DNA of 64,000 nucleotides, from NCBI RefSeq assembly GCF_038002825.1, contig NZ_JBBODF010000001.1, positions 2,356,001 through 2,420,000 of the forward strand. The letters run 5' to 3'. Source of the DNA: Paenibacillus sp. FSL H8-0048 (lineage in GTDB: Bacteria; Bacillota; Bacilli; Paenibacillales; Paenibacillaceae). The notes beneath the pieces are model-generated. The model was not told where the DNA came from. It ran no database searches and worked only from the letters and a program-made list of their open reading frames with translations. Shown one piece after another: positions 45,599-56,287 of this stretch (positions within the stretch are counted from its first letter, which is position 1; every line of letters begins with the position of its first letter). The translations under genes were made by a program, and so were the position numbers.

Positions 45599-46540
45599 AT
45601 GAATTACAGGAACGAAGATTCGGCTAGTTCAGTTCATCCTTCAGGCTATCGGCATCTGCCGCAGCCCTACCCCTTTTCGCATTATTACCACCTGTTACGT
45701 TCGGAGACCGCTGAGGAGACCGCTCCGGGGATTGATAAGCAATCTGTAGCTGCCGGGATTACACAGACTATCCGGGCCTCCGAACCTCCGGCCGCCGCGA
45801 ACAAGCCGGCGGACGGCCATCCCGGGGCAAGTCAAACCGGCGGCAAGGGAATTCATGTCGATGCAGGAGGTGAGTTAGGGGGAAAACACGGCATTGGCTT
45901 GAATGCCGGAGGAAAATTGGCGTACAGCGGCGCAATTATACAGGCAGACGGCCATATCGGCAGCCCCTCCTATGGCATTGCAGCGCAAGGTGATTCTCAT
46001 GTAGGCAACGGGCAAGGTCTCGGAGTGAACGCCGAAGCCCAGGCCTTCGGCAAATACGGGGTGACCGCACAGGGCAAGGCCCAGCTCGGCGGTGGCCAGG
46101 GTGCAGATGCCGGGCTCAGTGCGCAGGCAGGCGGCAAGTACGGACTAAGTGCAGACGCTGGCGGTCATCTGGGCCTTAGCCAAGGCGCCGGTCTTGACTC
46201 CCATGTTCAGCTAGGCGGCAACAAGGGCATCGGGGCTGAGGCCAAGGCCCAGCTAGGCGGCGGGCAGGGCGCAGATGTCCAGATTGGCGCGCAGGCCGGC
46301 GGCGACCACGGGCTGGATGCAGATGCAGGTGCTCATCTGGGGCTTAGTCAAGGCGCCGGCTTTGACTCCCATGTTCAGCTAGGCGGCAACAAGGGCATCG
46401 GGGCTGAGGCCAAGGCCCAGTTCGGCGGCGGTGAAGGCGCAGGCATCGGCCTGGGCGGGCAGCTCGGAAAATATAAAGGCCAATTCAGCTTCAAAATTGG
46501 CGGGAAGCACCAGGAGCCTAAGGACTCTCAGGAGGATTAG
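45599..46540 (+). CDS. Glycine/alanine-rich repeat protein, unknown function
   Basis: 313 residues. Residues 1-75 are a non-repetitive Tyr/His/Pro-containing head without signal peptide. From about 85 to 295 the chain is built of 14-18-residue units of the type GGNKGIGAEAKAQLGGGQGA and GAHLGLSQGAGFDSHVQLGG with alternating small/polar residues, suggesting a beta-solenoid. A 168-bp (56-residue) segment is duplicated: from TTGACTCCCATG to GGCCCAG the copies starting near 46193 and 46361 are identical for more than 50 bp. It ends in a charged tail (GKHQEPKDSQED). No cysteine. A surface or spore-layer protein is a guess from the composition and the nearby spoVR and prkA. ATG follows GGAGGT. Confidence 0.75.
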   Translation: MNYRNEDSASSVHPSGYRHLPQPYPFSHYYHLLRSETAEETAPGIDKQSVAAGITQTIRASEPPAAANKPADGHPGASQTGGKGIHVDAGGELGGKHGIGLNAGGKLAYSGAIIQADGHIGSPSYGIAAQGDSHVGNGQGLGVNAEAQAFGKYGVTAQGKAQLGGGQGADAGLSAQAGGKYGLSADAGGHLGLSQGAGLDSHVQLGGNKGIGAEAKAQLGGGQGADVQIGAQAGGDHGLDADAGAHLGLSQGAGFDSHVQLGGNKGIGAEAKAQFGGGEGAGIGLGGQLGKYKGQFSFKIGGKHQEPKDSQED

Positions 46541-46591
46541 GAGACGTAGAGGTTAGCCATGCGGATAAGGGTCTAGCCGCCTAGATAACAT

Positions 46592-46640
46592 AAAGGGAAT
46601 ATCCTTAAGCCATCACAATGGCCTGGGATATTCCCTTTTT
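46592..46640 (+). terminator. Terminator after the repeat protein
   Basis: AAAGGGAATATCC pairs with GGATATTCCC, followed by TTTTT; an A-rich 5' side means it may also work leftwards at the end of prkA. Confidence 0.78.
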
Positions 46641-46732
46641 GCTGAACCTGCAAGTCTTGATTGACGCCGGGGCAGACATGAGGACTGCCTAATGGCAGTC
46701 CCAGGTCCCCAGTATCCGTGAAGCCGCCTCCG

Positions 46733-48628
46733 TCAGCGGTTCAGCAGGCTTCCGACATATTTCAGCAGCTCATTGGCGCAGATCGGGCAGTAGCCATGCT
46801 CGTCAATCAGGCGGCGGCTGACCTCGTTGATCCGTTTGAGCTGGCTTTCATCCGGTGTCTTGGAGGAAGTGGTGATTTTGACGATATCCTTGAGATCCGT
46901 GAACAGCTTCTTCTCAATGGCTTCACGCAGCCGGTCGTGATTGTTATATTCGAACTTCTTGCCCTTGCGGGAATAGGACGAGATACGGATCAGAATCTCC
47001 TCGCGGAAGGCCTTCTTCGCATTCTCCGAGATGCCGATCTGCTCTTCAATGGAGCGCATCAGCCGCTCATCCGGCTCCATCTCCTCATCGGTAAGCGGGT
47101 CGCGGATTTTGGACCAGTTGCAGAAGGCTTCGATATTGTCGAGATAGTTCTCGAACAGCGTTTTGGCTGATTCTTCAAAAGAGTAGACGAAGGCCTTTTG
47201 CACTTCGCTTTTGGCGAGAATATCGTATTCCTTGCGGGCAATGGAAATAAAGTTCAGATAACGCTCGCGCTCCTCCTTCGTAATCGAAGGATGCTGATCC
47301 AGACCGTCCTTGATCGCCCGCAGCACATCCAGCGCGTTCATGCACTGCAGATCGCCTTTGATCAGGGCGCTGGAGATGCGGTTAATGACATAACGCGGGT
47401 CGATGCCGGACATGCCTTCATCTAAGTATTCGGTCTGCATCTCCTTCAGATCTGCTTCCTTGTAGCCCTCAACCTCTTCGCCGTCATACATGCGCAGCTT
47501 CTTGATCAGATCCATGCCCTGCTTCTTGCTCTCCTTAAGCCGGGTCAGGATAGAGAAGATCGCCGCCGCGCGCAGCGCGTGAGGGGCAATATGCACATGC
47601 TTCATATCGCTCTGGCCGATCAGCTTGGCGTAGATCTTTTCCTCTTCAGAGACGCGCAGATTATAGGGAACCGGCATGACGATCATGCGGGACTGGAGCG
47701 CTTCGTTCTTTTTATTGGAGATAAAGGATTTATATTCGGTCTCGTTCGTGTGGGCAATGATCATTTCATCCGCAGAGATTAACGCGAATCGCCCGGCCTT
47801 GAAATTGCCTTCCTGGGTCAGCGACAGCAGATTCCACAGGAACTTCTCATCGCATTTCAGCATTTCCTGGAATTCCATAATCCCGCGGTTAGCCTTGTTC
47901 AGCTCCCCGTCGAAGCGGTAGGCCCGCGGATCGGATTCCGAGCCGAATTCAGTGATGGTGGAGAAGTCGATACTGCCGGTCAGATCGGCAATATCCTGCG
48001 ATTTCGGATCGGAAGGACTGAATGTGCCAATCCCCACCCGTTCCTCTTCCGACAACAGCACACGGGTGACCGCCACCTGTTCAATATTCCCGTGATACTC
48101 ATTCTTCAGCCGCATCTGGCAGGACGGGCAGAGATTGCCTTCAATCCTTACTCCCAGCTCCCGCTCAATCTCCGGACGCAGCTCCAGCGGAATCAGATGC
48201 AGCGGGTCCTCATGCATCGGGCAGCCCTCAATGGCATATACCGCACCCGCATCCGTACGTGAATATTGCTCCAGCCCGCGCTTTAGCAGCGTAACCAGGG
48301 TCGACTTCCCTCCACTGACCGGCCCCATCAGCAGCAAGATCCGTTTGCGCACATCCAGCCGCCGGGCGGCTGAATGGAAATACTCCTCTACCAGCTTCTC
48401 CACCGCACGGTCCAGCCCAAAGATCTCCTGTTCAAAAAACTTATACCTCTTCCGCCCGTTGATGTCCTCGACGCCGTGTGACTTGATCATGTCGTAGACG
48501 CGGGCATGAGCCGTTTTTGCGGGAGCGGGGTCCAGTTTCAGCAGTTCTATATAGTCCTTGAAAGTGCCGCTCCACGCCAAACGGTCGTTCTCAGCCCGAT
48601 GCGTTGCTATACGCTCAAAAATATCCAT
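46733..48628 (-). CDS. prkA: PrkA family serine protein kinase (AAA-type)
   Basis: 631 residues, the full family length. N-terminal AAA domain with Walker A GPVSGGKST (102-110), the CPMHEDPLHLIP and GNLCPSCQMRLKNEY segments, GIMEFQEMLKCDEKFLWNLLSLTQEGNFKAGRFALISADEMIIAHTNE, and the C-terminal PrkA domain. Involved in sporulation and stress physiology; the kinase activity has been questioned and an ATP-dependent protease role reported for the B. subtilis protein. ATG follows AGAGGAGG. YhbH, its usual operon partner, is not adjacent, and spoVR is 8 kb away in opposite orientation. Confidence 0.93.
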   Translation of the reverse strand: MDIFERIATHRAENDRLAWSGTFKDYIELLKLDPAPAKTAHARVYDMIKSHGVEDINGRKRYKFFEQEIFGLDRAVEKLVEEYFHSAARRLDVRKRILLLMGPVSGGKSTLVTLLKRGLEQYSRTDAGAVYAIEGCPMHEDPLHLIPLELRPEIERELGVRIEGNLCPSCQMRLKNEYHGNIEQVAVTRVLLSEEERVGIGTFSPSDPKSQDIADLTGSIDFSTITEFGSESDPRAYRFDGELNKANRGIMEFQEMLKCDEKFLWNLLSLTQEGNFKAGRFALISADEMIIAHTNETEYKSFISNKKNEALQSRMIVMPVPYNLRVSEEEKIYAKLIGQSDMKHVHIAPHALRAAAIFSILTRLKESKKQGMDLIKKLRMYDGEEVEGYKEADLKEMQTEYLDEGMSGIDPRYVINRISSALIKGDLQCMNALDVLRAIKDGLDQHPSITKEERERYLNFISIARKEYDILAKSEVQKAFVYSFEESAKTLFENYLDNIEAFCNWSKIRDPLTDEEMEPDERLMRSIEEQIGISENAKKAFREEILIRISSYSRKGKKFEYNNHDRLREAIEKKLFTDLKDIVKITTSSKTPDESQLKRINEVSRRLIDEHGYCPICANELLKYVGSLLNR

Positions 48629-48799
48629 TGGCTCGCTGCCTCCTCTTGCGCTCCTACTTGCTCCACCAAGCTTAGAAAGTGTATTACATACCTATGCGGC
48701 GAGCCCGGAATAGTTGACCTCTTTTTTGCTGTGCTATAATAGAGAATCATGATTTCTCTAGAATAATTAAGCTGAAATTCAGGGCAGGAGTGACAACCA

Positions 48800-49689
48800 T
48801 TGGCAATCAAACAGGAAACGGAGCTGTATGCTCCTTTGAAGGGGTTTTTTGAACGGCAGGGCTACGAGATCAAGGGCGAGGTGCGTACCTGCGATCTGGT
48901 CGGCATCCGGGAGGACGAGGCGCAGCCGCTCATTGTGGAGATGAAAAAATCATTCAATCTCGCCCTGCTGCTGCAGGGGATTGAACGGCTGCGGCTCAGC
49001 CCTAACGTCTACCTAGCGGTAGAACGCGTCAGGGAGAAGAAGGGCGCGGTCAACCAGCGCTGGGGCGAGCTCACCGGGCTGTGCCGCCGGCTCGGCCTCG
49101 GGCTCGTGACCGTCGTCTTCTACAAGACGAAGGCGCCGCTCGTCGAGGTGCTCGCGGAGCCGGGCGAGACGCCGCCGCAGGCCCGCAGCGCCGTCCGCCG
49201 CCGCGAGCGGCTGCTCTACGAGTTCCGCGAACGCAGCGGAGACTACAACACCGGCGGCAGCACGCGCGTCAAGCTCGTGACGGCCTACCGCGAGAAGGCG
49301 CTGCGCGTGGCACTCGCGCTGCAGGCCCTGGAGGCCGAAGCCGCCGGAGCGGCCGGCCTCTGCGGGGGCGCGCGGCGCTCGGCGGCGCGCCGGACACGGC
49401 CCTGGCCGCCGGGGAGACGGCGGCCGCGGGTGAGGCTGCAGCGGCGGATGATGCCGCTGCGGGTGCGGGCCCGGCGGCTGCGCACAGCCGGGTGGAGGGC
49501 GCGCGCGGCGTCACGCCCGCCGCGCTGCGGAAGCGCAGCGGCGTGCCCGGCGCCGCTGCGATCCTGCAGAAGAACTACTATGCGTGGTTCTTCCGGGTGC
49601 AGCGCGGCCGCTACACGCTCACGGCCGCCGGACAAGCGGCGCTGATCGAGTATGCAAGAGTCGCGGAGATCAGCGCGGGCAAGCTGTAG
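48800..49689 (+). pseudogene. DUF2161 (PD-(D/E)XK-like) gene with a -1 frameshift in a G5 run
   Basis: From TTG 48800 (AGGAG 9 bp upstream) the frame reads a DUF2161-type N-terminus: TELYAPLKGFFERQGYEIKGEVRTCDLVGI, LIVEMKKSFNLALLLQGIERL with the D...E-x-K nuclease-like residues, and LTGLCRRLGLGLVTVVFY. After about residue 188 it turns Arg-rich and implausible. The correct C-terminus (GVTPAALRKRSGVPGAAAILQKNYYAWFFRVQRGRYTLTAAG) is in the next frame and ends at TAG-region stop 49687-49689. Adding one G to the run at 49364-49368 joins both parts through an Ala-rich linker. The segment is extremely GC-rich, so a sequencing deletion is as likely as a true mutation. Function unknown. Confidence 0.75.
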
Positions 49690-50076
49690 GCCCGCGCCGG
49701 GGCGGCAGCGGAGCTCACCGGGTTCGTCCGCCCTCGGCGAGCCGCTCCACCTATCGGGCCCGGGGCCATACGTCTGCCTACCCATCTGTCCGCTGCTTCA
49801 GGCATACGCAGATCACCCGTGTCTGCCAGGCCGCTCGCTGCTCACCAGCCGGACGCGGATCGCCGTGCCTACACACCTGTCCGCTCACTGCTCCATCTGC
49901 AGGACCCTGGCCACGCATCCTGCTATCCATCTGCCACTTCACCTGCCGGGCCCGGGCGGTCACGGCTGCTTATCTGTCCACTCGCTGCTCCACCAATCTC
50001 ACCCAAGCCGCCGCACCTTACTTTACATGCTCATTCACACCATCATGATCCGTTCACGCCACCACCACCCGGCCAA
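49690..50076. other. C-rich intergenic sequence with degenerate ~95-bp repeats
   Basis: No gene seen. CTGTCCGCT/CTGTCCACT followed by GCTGCTCCA-type sequence recurs at 49786, 49877 and 49974, and CGGGCCCGGG occurs at about 49756 and 49948. The block shares its high GC with the preceding DUF2161 gene and ends abruptly at the AT-richer array E. Confidence 0.4.
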
Positions 50077-50430
50077 TAGTTGGATAATCAACACTTAATT
50101 TGCTGAGTTTTTCCCGCCGCAAAAGATTAGTTGGATAAACAACACTTATTCCCCACCTTTTGGTCTCAACTAGCATATTTCAGCCGAATAGATGTACTTT
50201 TTCCAACTAACATCCCAACTTTCAGCACTCCAGTCAAATTAGTTGTACTTTTTCCACCTACCTCCACAGAACAAAGTTACTGGACGGACGCCAACAGATT
50301 ATATTCGGTTTTCCACACACATTCGAACCTCTCAGCCTCGCCCCGGCACATTGTATTCGGTTTTCCACACACCTTCGGCCCGCTTGCCTTCGCCCAACAC
50401 ATTGTGTTCGCTTTTTAGCATACATTCGGC
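50077..50430 (+). repeat. Seven degenerate 51-bp-period units (array E)
   Basis: Four units of TTAGTTG(G/T)A type have their TAG at 50077, 50128, 50189 and 50240 (steps 51, 61, 51). Three units of CACATTGTATTCGGTTTT type have TTCG at 50304, 50356 and 50407 (steps 52, 51). The first type resembles array B, the second arrays C and D, so this array links the variants. Hairpin pairing is partly lost. One frame (50167-50418) reads without stops and includes HIVFGFPHTFGPLAFAQ. Confidence 0.7.
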
Positions 50431-50431
50431 C

Positions 50432-50480
50432 AAAAAAGGAGTTGTCCCCACGCAGACCTGCTGCGAGCGACAACTCCTTT
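50432..50480 (-). terminator. Terminator of the bglP transcript
   Basis: AAAGGAGTTGTC/GACAACTCCTTT stem with T6 on the minus strand, 180 bp past the bglP stop; a 28-bp tandem repeat lies between. Confidence 0.75.
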
Positions 50481-50540
50481 ATACCTTTTCTACCCACTTA
50501 CCTGTCCTATACTCTAAAACATCCTACTTCCTTATACTCC

Positions 50541-50656
50541 AGCTCTTCACTCACTCACTCCAAGCCCCAGCTCTTCACTCCTTCACTCCAAGCTCCAGCT
50601 CTTCACTCATTCACCAAGCCCCAGCCATTCACTCATCCACTCCAGGCCCCCAGCTC
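50541..50656. repeat. 28-bp tandem repeat, about four copies
   Basis: AGCTCTTCACTCACTCACTCCAAGCCCC-like units begin at 50541, 50569, 50597 and 50623, with a last partial start at 50652 (steps 28, 28, 26, 29). Purely C/T/A-rich on this strand. It lies directly after the bglP stop, in its 3' untranslated region. Probably a minisatellite. Confidence 0.7.
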
Positions 50657-50659
50657 AGC

Positions 50660-52561
50660 CTAAGCAAGGACCGTATACAATAGCTCCTTCTCCTTAACGA
50701 AGGTAGCGCCAGCAGACTGGATGGACTGATACTGCTGGATGTTGGTAATAATAACCGGCGTAATTGTGCTGTAGCCAGCCTTCTCAATCTCCACCAGATT
50801 GAATTCCATCAGCAGATCGCCGACGGCCACCCGGGTTCCGGCGGTTACCTTGGGCGAGAAATGCAGGCCCTTCAGCTTCACTGTGTCGATGCCGATATGG
50901 ATCAGCATCTCTGCCCCGCTGTCGCTGACCAGACCAATCGCGTGCCCGCTCTTCGAGAGGGAGAACACCGTTCCCTGAACCGGCGAGACTACGCGGCCTT
51001 CGGATGGCTGAATCGCATATCCCTTTCCCATAATCTCTTCCGAGAAGGCCGGGTCGCTTACTTCGCTCAGCGGCTTCACCGCTCCGGCAATCGGGCTGAA
51101 TACCTCTTGATTCACCATCTTAGACTCAGCAGCAGCGCCGATTACAGTAGTGGCAGCAGCAGATGTGTGTACAGACTCGGCAGGAGTCACCGCAGGCGCA
51201 GCAGCAGCTTCCGGCTCATCCTCGAAGCCAATAATATAAGTGACAATGGCAGCAACGACCGCCCCGATGGCGAAGCCGATGACCGAATAGACAAAGGTTG
51301 CACCGAGAACCATCGGAATGCCGGAGAGTCCGGCGAGTCCGCCGATGACATACGCTTTTACCTTGAACAAGCTGAGGAACGCACCACCGGCGGCTCCGCC
51401 GATCAGGGCAGCGATGAACGGTTTCTTAAGCCGCATATTCACACCGTACATAGCCGGCTCTGTAATCCCCATGAAGGCCGTAATACTTGTAGACAGGGAG
51501 AGGGACTTCAGCTTGCTGTTCTTCGTTCTCAGAGAGACACCAAGCGCACTGCCCGCCTGGGCGAAGTTCGCTACCATCATAATCGGAATCATATAGTCAT
51601 AGCCAAGCTGCGCAATGGATGCGATCATGATTGGAATCAGGGCATAGTGCATCCCGGTAATGATCAGCAGGGACATGGTTCCGCCCAGCAGCAGGCCCGC
51701 GAACAGTCCCGTATTCTCGAACAGCCAGCTGATGCCTCCGGTCAGGCCATCCCCGATGATAACACCCAGCGGGCCTACGGCAATCAGGGTAAGCGGCACA
51801 ATGACCAGCAGCGTTACCGTTGGAACGATAATCAGCTTCAGCGAAGCATGGGTTACTTTATCAACGGCTTTTTCCACATAGGAGGCCAGCCATACTGCAA
51901 TCACAATCGGAATGACGGATGAAGAATAGGTTGCAGCTACCACCGGAAGTGAAGCGAAGGTAACAGGCTCTCCTGACCCCAGCAGCGTGGTGACGGTCGG
52001 ATGCAGAATGGCCGCTCCGATTGCAGCAGCGATGTACATATTGCTTCCCAGCTTACGCGCAGCGCTGATAGCCAGAACAATCGGCAGGAAGTAGAAGGCG
52101 CCGTCCCCGATCGCCGAGAGTATGATATACGTGGAGTTCTCCGTCCCCATCCAGCCCACCGCTACCAGCAGGGCGACAATCCCCTTGATCATCCCCGCAC
52201 CGGTAATGGCCGGCAGGATCGGTGTGAAGATCCCCGAGATGAAGTCAAACAGCTTGCTCAGCGGATTCTGCTTCTTTTTCTCCACATTGTCACTGGAAGC
52301 CTTCTTCTCAGGAGAAACGGACATATTGCCAATCAGGTCATTGTAGACCACCGGCACATCGTTGCCGATAATGACCTGGAATTGCCCGCCGTTAATCATC
52401 ACGCCCATAACCCCGTCCGTCTTCTGCAGGGCAGCTTTGTCCGCACGGTTGTTGTCATTCAGGTTGAAGCGCAGGCGGGTCATACAATGGGTAACCTGAT
52501 CGATATTCTCTTCTCCGCCGACAAGCTTCAATATTTCTTTTGACAGCTCTTTTGTATTCAT
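50660..52561 (-). CDS. bglP: PTS beta-glucoside-specific EIIBCA permease
   Basis: Imports and phosphorylates aryl-beta-glucosides such as salicin or arbutin. 633 residues in the order IIB-IIC-IIA. IIB active Cys26 in QVTHCMTRLRFNL; IIC with about ten membrane segments and the GITEPAMYGVN motif; Ala/Pro-rich linker near 460-480; IIA with phospho-His555 in LIHIGIDTVKL. Start ATG 52561 follows AAGGAGCA; the frame is open upstream through the terminator/RAT and is not used. Controlled by LicT antitermination at the RAT just upstream. Last gene of the bglA-licT-bglP cluster. Confidence 0.93.
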   Translation of the reverse strand: MNTKELSKEILKLVGGEENIDQVTHCMTRLRFNLNDNNRADKAALQKTDGVMGVMINGGQFQVIIGNDVPVVYNDLIGNMSVSPEKKASSDNVEKKKQNPLSKLFDFISGIFTPILPAITGAGMIKGIVALLVAVGWMGTENSTYIILSAIGDGAFYFLPIVLAISAARKLGSNMYIAAAIGAAILHPTVTTLLGSGEPVTFASLPVVAATYSSSVIPIVIAVWLASYVEKAVDKVTHASLKLIIVPTVTLLVIVPLTLIAVGPLGVIIGDGLTGGISWLFENTGLFAGLLLGGTMSLLIITGMHYALIPIMIASIAQLGYDYMIPIMMVANFAQAGSALGVSLRTKNSKLKSLSLSTSITAFMGITEPAMYGVNMRLKKPFIAALIGGAAGGAFLSLFKVKAYVIGGLAGLSGIPMVLGATFVYSVIGFAIGAVVAAIVTYIIGFEDEPEAAAAPAVTPAESVHTSAAATTVIGAAAESKMVNQEVFSPIAGAVKPLSEVSDPAFSEEIMGKGYAIQPSEGRVVSPVQGTVFSLSKSGHAIGLVSDSGAEMLIHIGIDTVKLKGLHFSPKVTAGTRVAVGDLLMEFNLVEIEKAGYSTITPVIITNIQQYQSIQSAGATFVKEKELLYTVLA

Positions 52562-52596
52562 AAGATGTTGCTCCTTAGCTATAGTATGTTTTACGC

Positions 52597-52691
52597 AAAA
52601 AAAACCTAAACGCCGATCAGCGGAGAAAGGCAGTCTTCTGCCTCCAGCACTGTCCGGGTTTAGGTTTTGCCTCTGTACCGAGTAGCAATCC
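52597..52691 (-). promoter_or_regulatory. LicT antiterminator (RAT) and terminator in the bglP leader
   Basis: On the minus strand GGATTGCTACTCGG starts a RAT that ends GAGGCAAAACC (52660-52691), close to the consensus GGATTGTTACTG...GGCAAAACC. The overlapping terminator pairs AACCTAAAC with GTTTAGGTT (52599-52667) and has a T8 tail. Bound LicT would block the terminator. Confidence 0.9.
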
Positions 52692-52700
52692 TGCACCACA

Positions 52701-53561
<861 letters not shown>

Positions 53562-53621
53562 TTACACCGTCAGAGTAATAAATTCCCCCCGCAGGCGCGG
53601 GATACAACATTATTGTGTTAA

Positions 53622-53692
53622 AAAAGGCAAAACCAAAACGGCATCAAAAGAGTGCCCGTTTCTGGTTTTGCCTGAATGAACAGTAACAATCC
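53622..53692 (-). promoter_or_regulatory. LicT antiterminator (RAT) and terminator in the licT leader
   Basis: Minus-strand RAT GGATTGTTACTGTT...CAGGCAAAACC at 53663-53692 overlaps a terminator pairing AGGCAAAACCAGAAACGGG with the complementary segment GCCGTTTTGGTTTTGCCT and a T-run (53622-53673). Confidence 0.9.
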
Positions 53693-53799
53693 AGTTATTT
53701 TACCTGTAGCAGCATCTTAGCATATCATTGTAAATATGACAACACTTTTATGAAAACGGTTTATTAAGGCCCGTGCTTCTTAAGCTTGCCCCATTTCAC

Positions 53800-55272
<1,473 letters not shown>

Positions 55273-55305
55273 TCATTATAATGTTTCTGCATGGCCCATA
55301 TAACA

Positions 55306-55404
55306 GAAAAACCTAAACCTCTGGCAAGATCATCGAGCCCGGCGAGCGGGTTCAAATCAGTCACCATCAGTTTAGGTTTTGCCTGGCACGGCCAGTAACA
55401 ATCC
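55306..55404 (-). promoter_or_regulatory. LicT antiterminator (RAT) and terminator in the bglA leader
   Basis: Minus-strand RAT GGATTGTTACTGG...CAGGCAAAACCTAAA at 55371-55404 overlaps a terminator pairing AACCTAAAC with GTTTAGGTT and ending in a T-run (55306-55380). Confidence 0.9.
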
Positions 55405-55482
55405 AGTAAACGATGTGTTTATGGAAGATTTAATTGACTCCAGCCTAACATAGCCTCCGGTAAAATTCAAATGAAAATCCGC

Positions 55483-56256
55483 TCATTTTCCGTGAAGCTC
55501 ATATTTACGCCCGTTCAAGAGCGCACTGCCCGCAGCTCCGGCCAGCAGCGCTACCAGCAGATTTATGCCGACAGACAGCCAGTTAATAGTCTCGTTAATG
55601 TTGGATGGCTGCTCCCTCCCTGCCGGGCTCACGGTAAGCGGATTCGCATATTGCTTGAAGCTGTCCGCCGCAGAGGAGCCGATGCTGAAATGCTCGCTTC
55701 CCCGGATTACCAGAGCAAACTGGATACCGGTGATGAGGACGATGAGGGCAGCAATACAGATGTGGCTCAGCACAGGCTTACGGAATCTTTTGGCAGCCGC
55801 AAGGGCCAGACCCATCAGCGCCAGGCCTGCCGGAAGACTGCACTGCTTGGAGAGTATGAAGTAGGTGACGCCCAGCGCGGGACTTGTGGAGTGTGCGATC
55901 CGCAGCTGATACAGTCCTTCGGGATTCAGGAATACATCCAGCAAAGTGGTAGACCAGACTGCGGTAAGACCCAGCATGAAGACAGCAGACTTCACACCGA
56001 AGAGCGAGGAGGTTCGCAGCGGCAGCATATGGTTAACCGGCATCGTCCCTGTGAAGAATTCCCTGTAATAATCCATGTAAATATAGACCGGCAGCAGGAT
56101 GCCAATCACCATATTTACCAGCAGAAAGACAAAGGCCATATCCTGTCCCCGGTCAAACAGAAAATACAGATTAGCCAGACCGCTTAAGGCGGTGAAGATA
56201 GCAAATACAGCGAAATGCTTCCGGCATTCCAGCTTGAATTGATGCCATTGAACCAT
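55483..56256 (-). CDS. ABC-2-like membrane protein (exporter permease subunit)
   Basis: 257 residues with about six membrane segments (HFAVFAIFTALSGLANLYFLF, MAFVFLLVNMVIGILLPVYIY, SAVFMLGLTAVWSTTLLDVFL, LPAGLALMGLALAAA, HICIAALIVLITGIQFALVI, INWLSVGINLLVALLAGAAGSALL). It follows the ATPase gene by 31 bp and is the presumed channel of that transporter. No close named relative recognised; Ytr-type exporters have a similar layout. ATG follows AAAGGGGAGA. Confidence 0.75.
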   Translation of the reverse strand: MVQWHQFKLECRKHFAVFAIFTALSGLANLYFLFDRGQDMAFVFLLVNMVIGILLPVYIYMDYYREFFTGTMPVNHMLPLRTSSLFGVKSAVFMLGLTAVWSTTLLDVFLNPEGLYQLRIAHSTSPALGVTYFILSKQCSLPAGLALMGLALAAAKRFRKPVLSHICIAALIVLITGIQFALVIRGSEHFSIGSSAADSFKQYANPLTVSPAGREQPSNINETINWLSVGINLLVALLAGAAGSALLNGRKYELHGK

Positions 56257-56287
56257 GATGTTCTCCCCTTTTGTTGTTTTTAGCAGA

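Noticed and set aside
49081..50098. Several long plus-strand frames in the GC-rich block
   Set aside because: High GC removes stop codons in all frames. Only the C-terminal DUF2161 segment has a family-like sequence.
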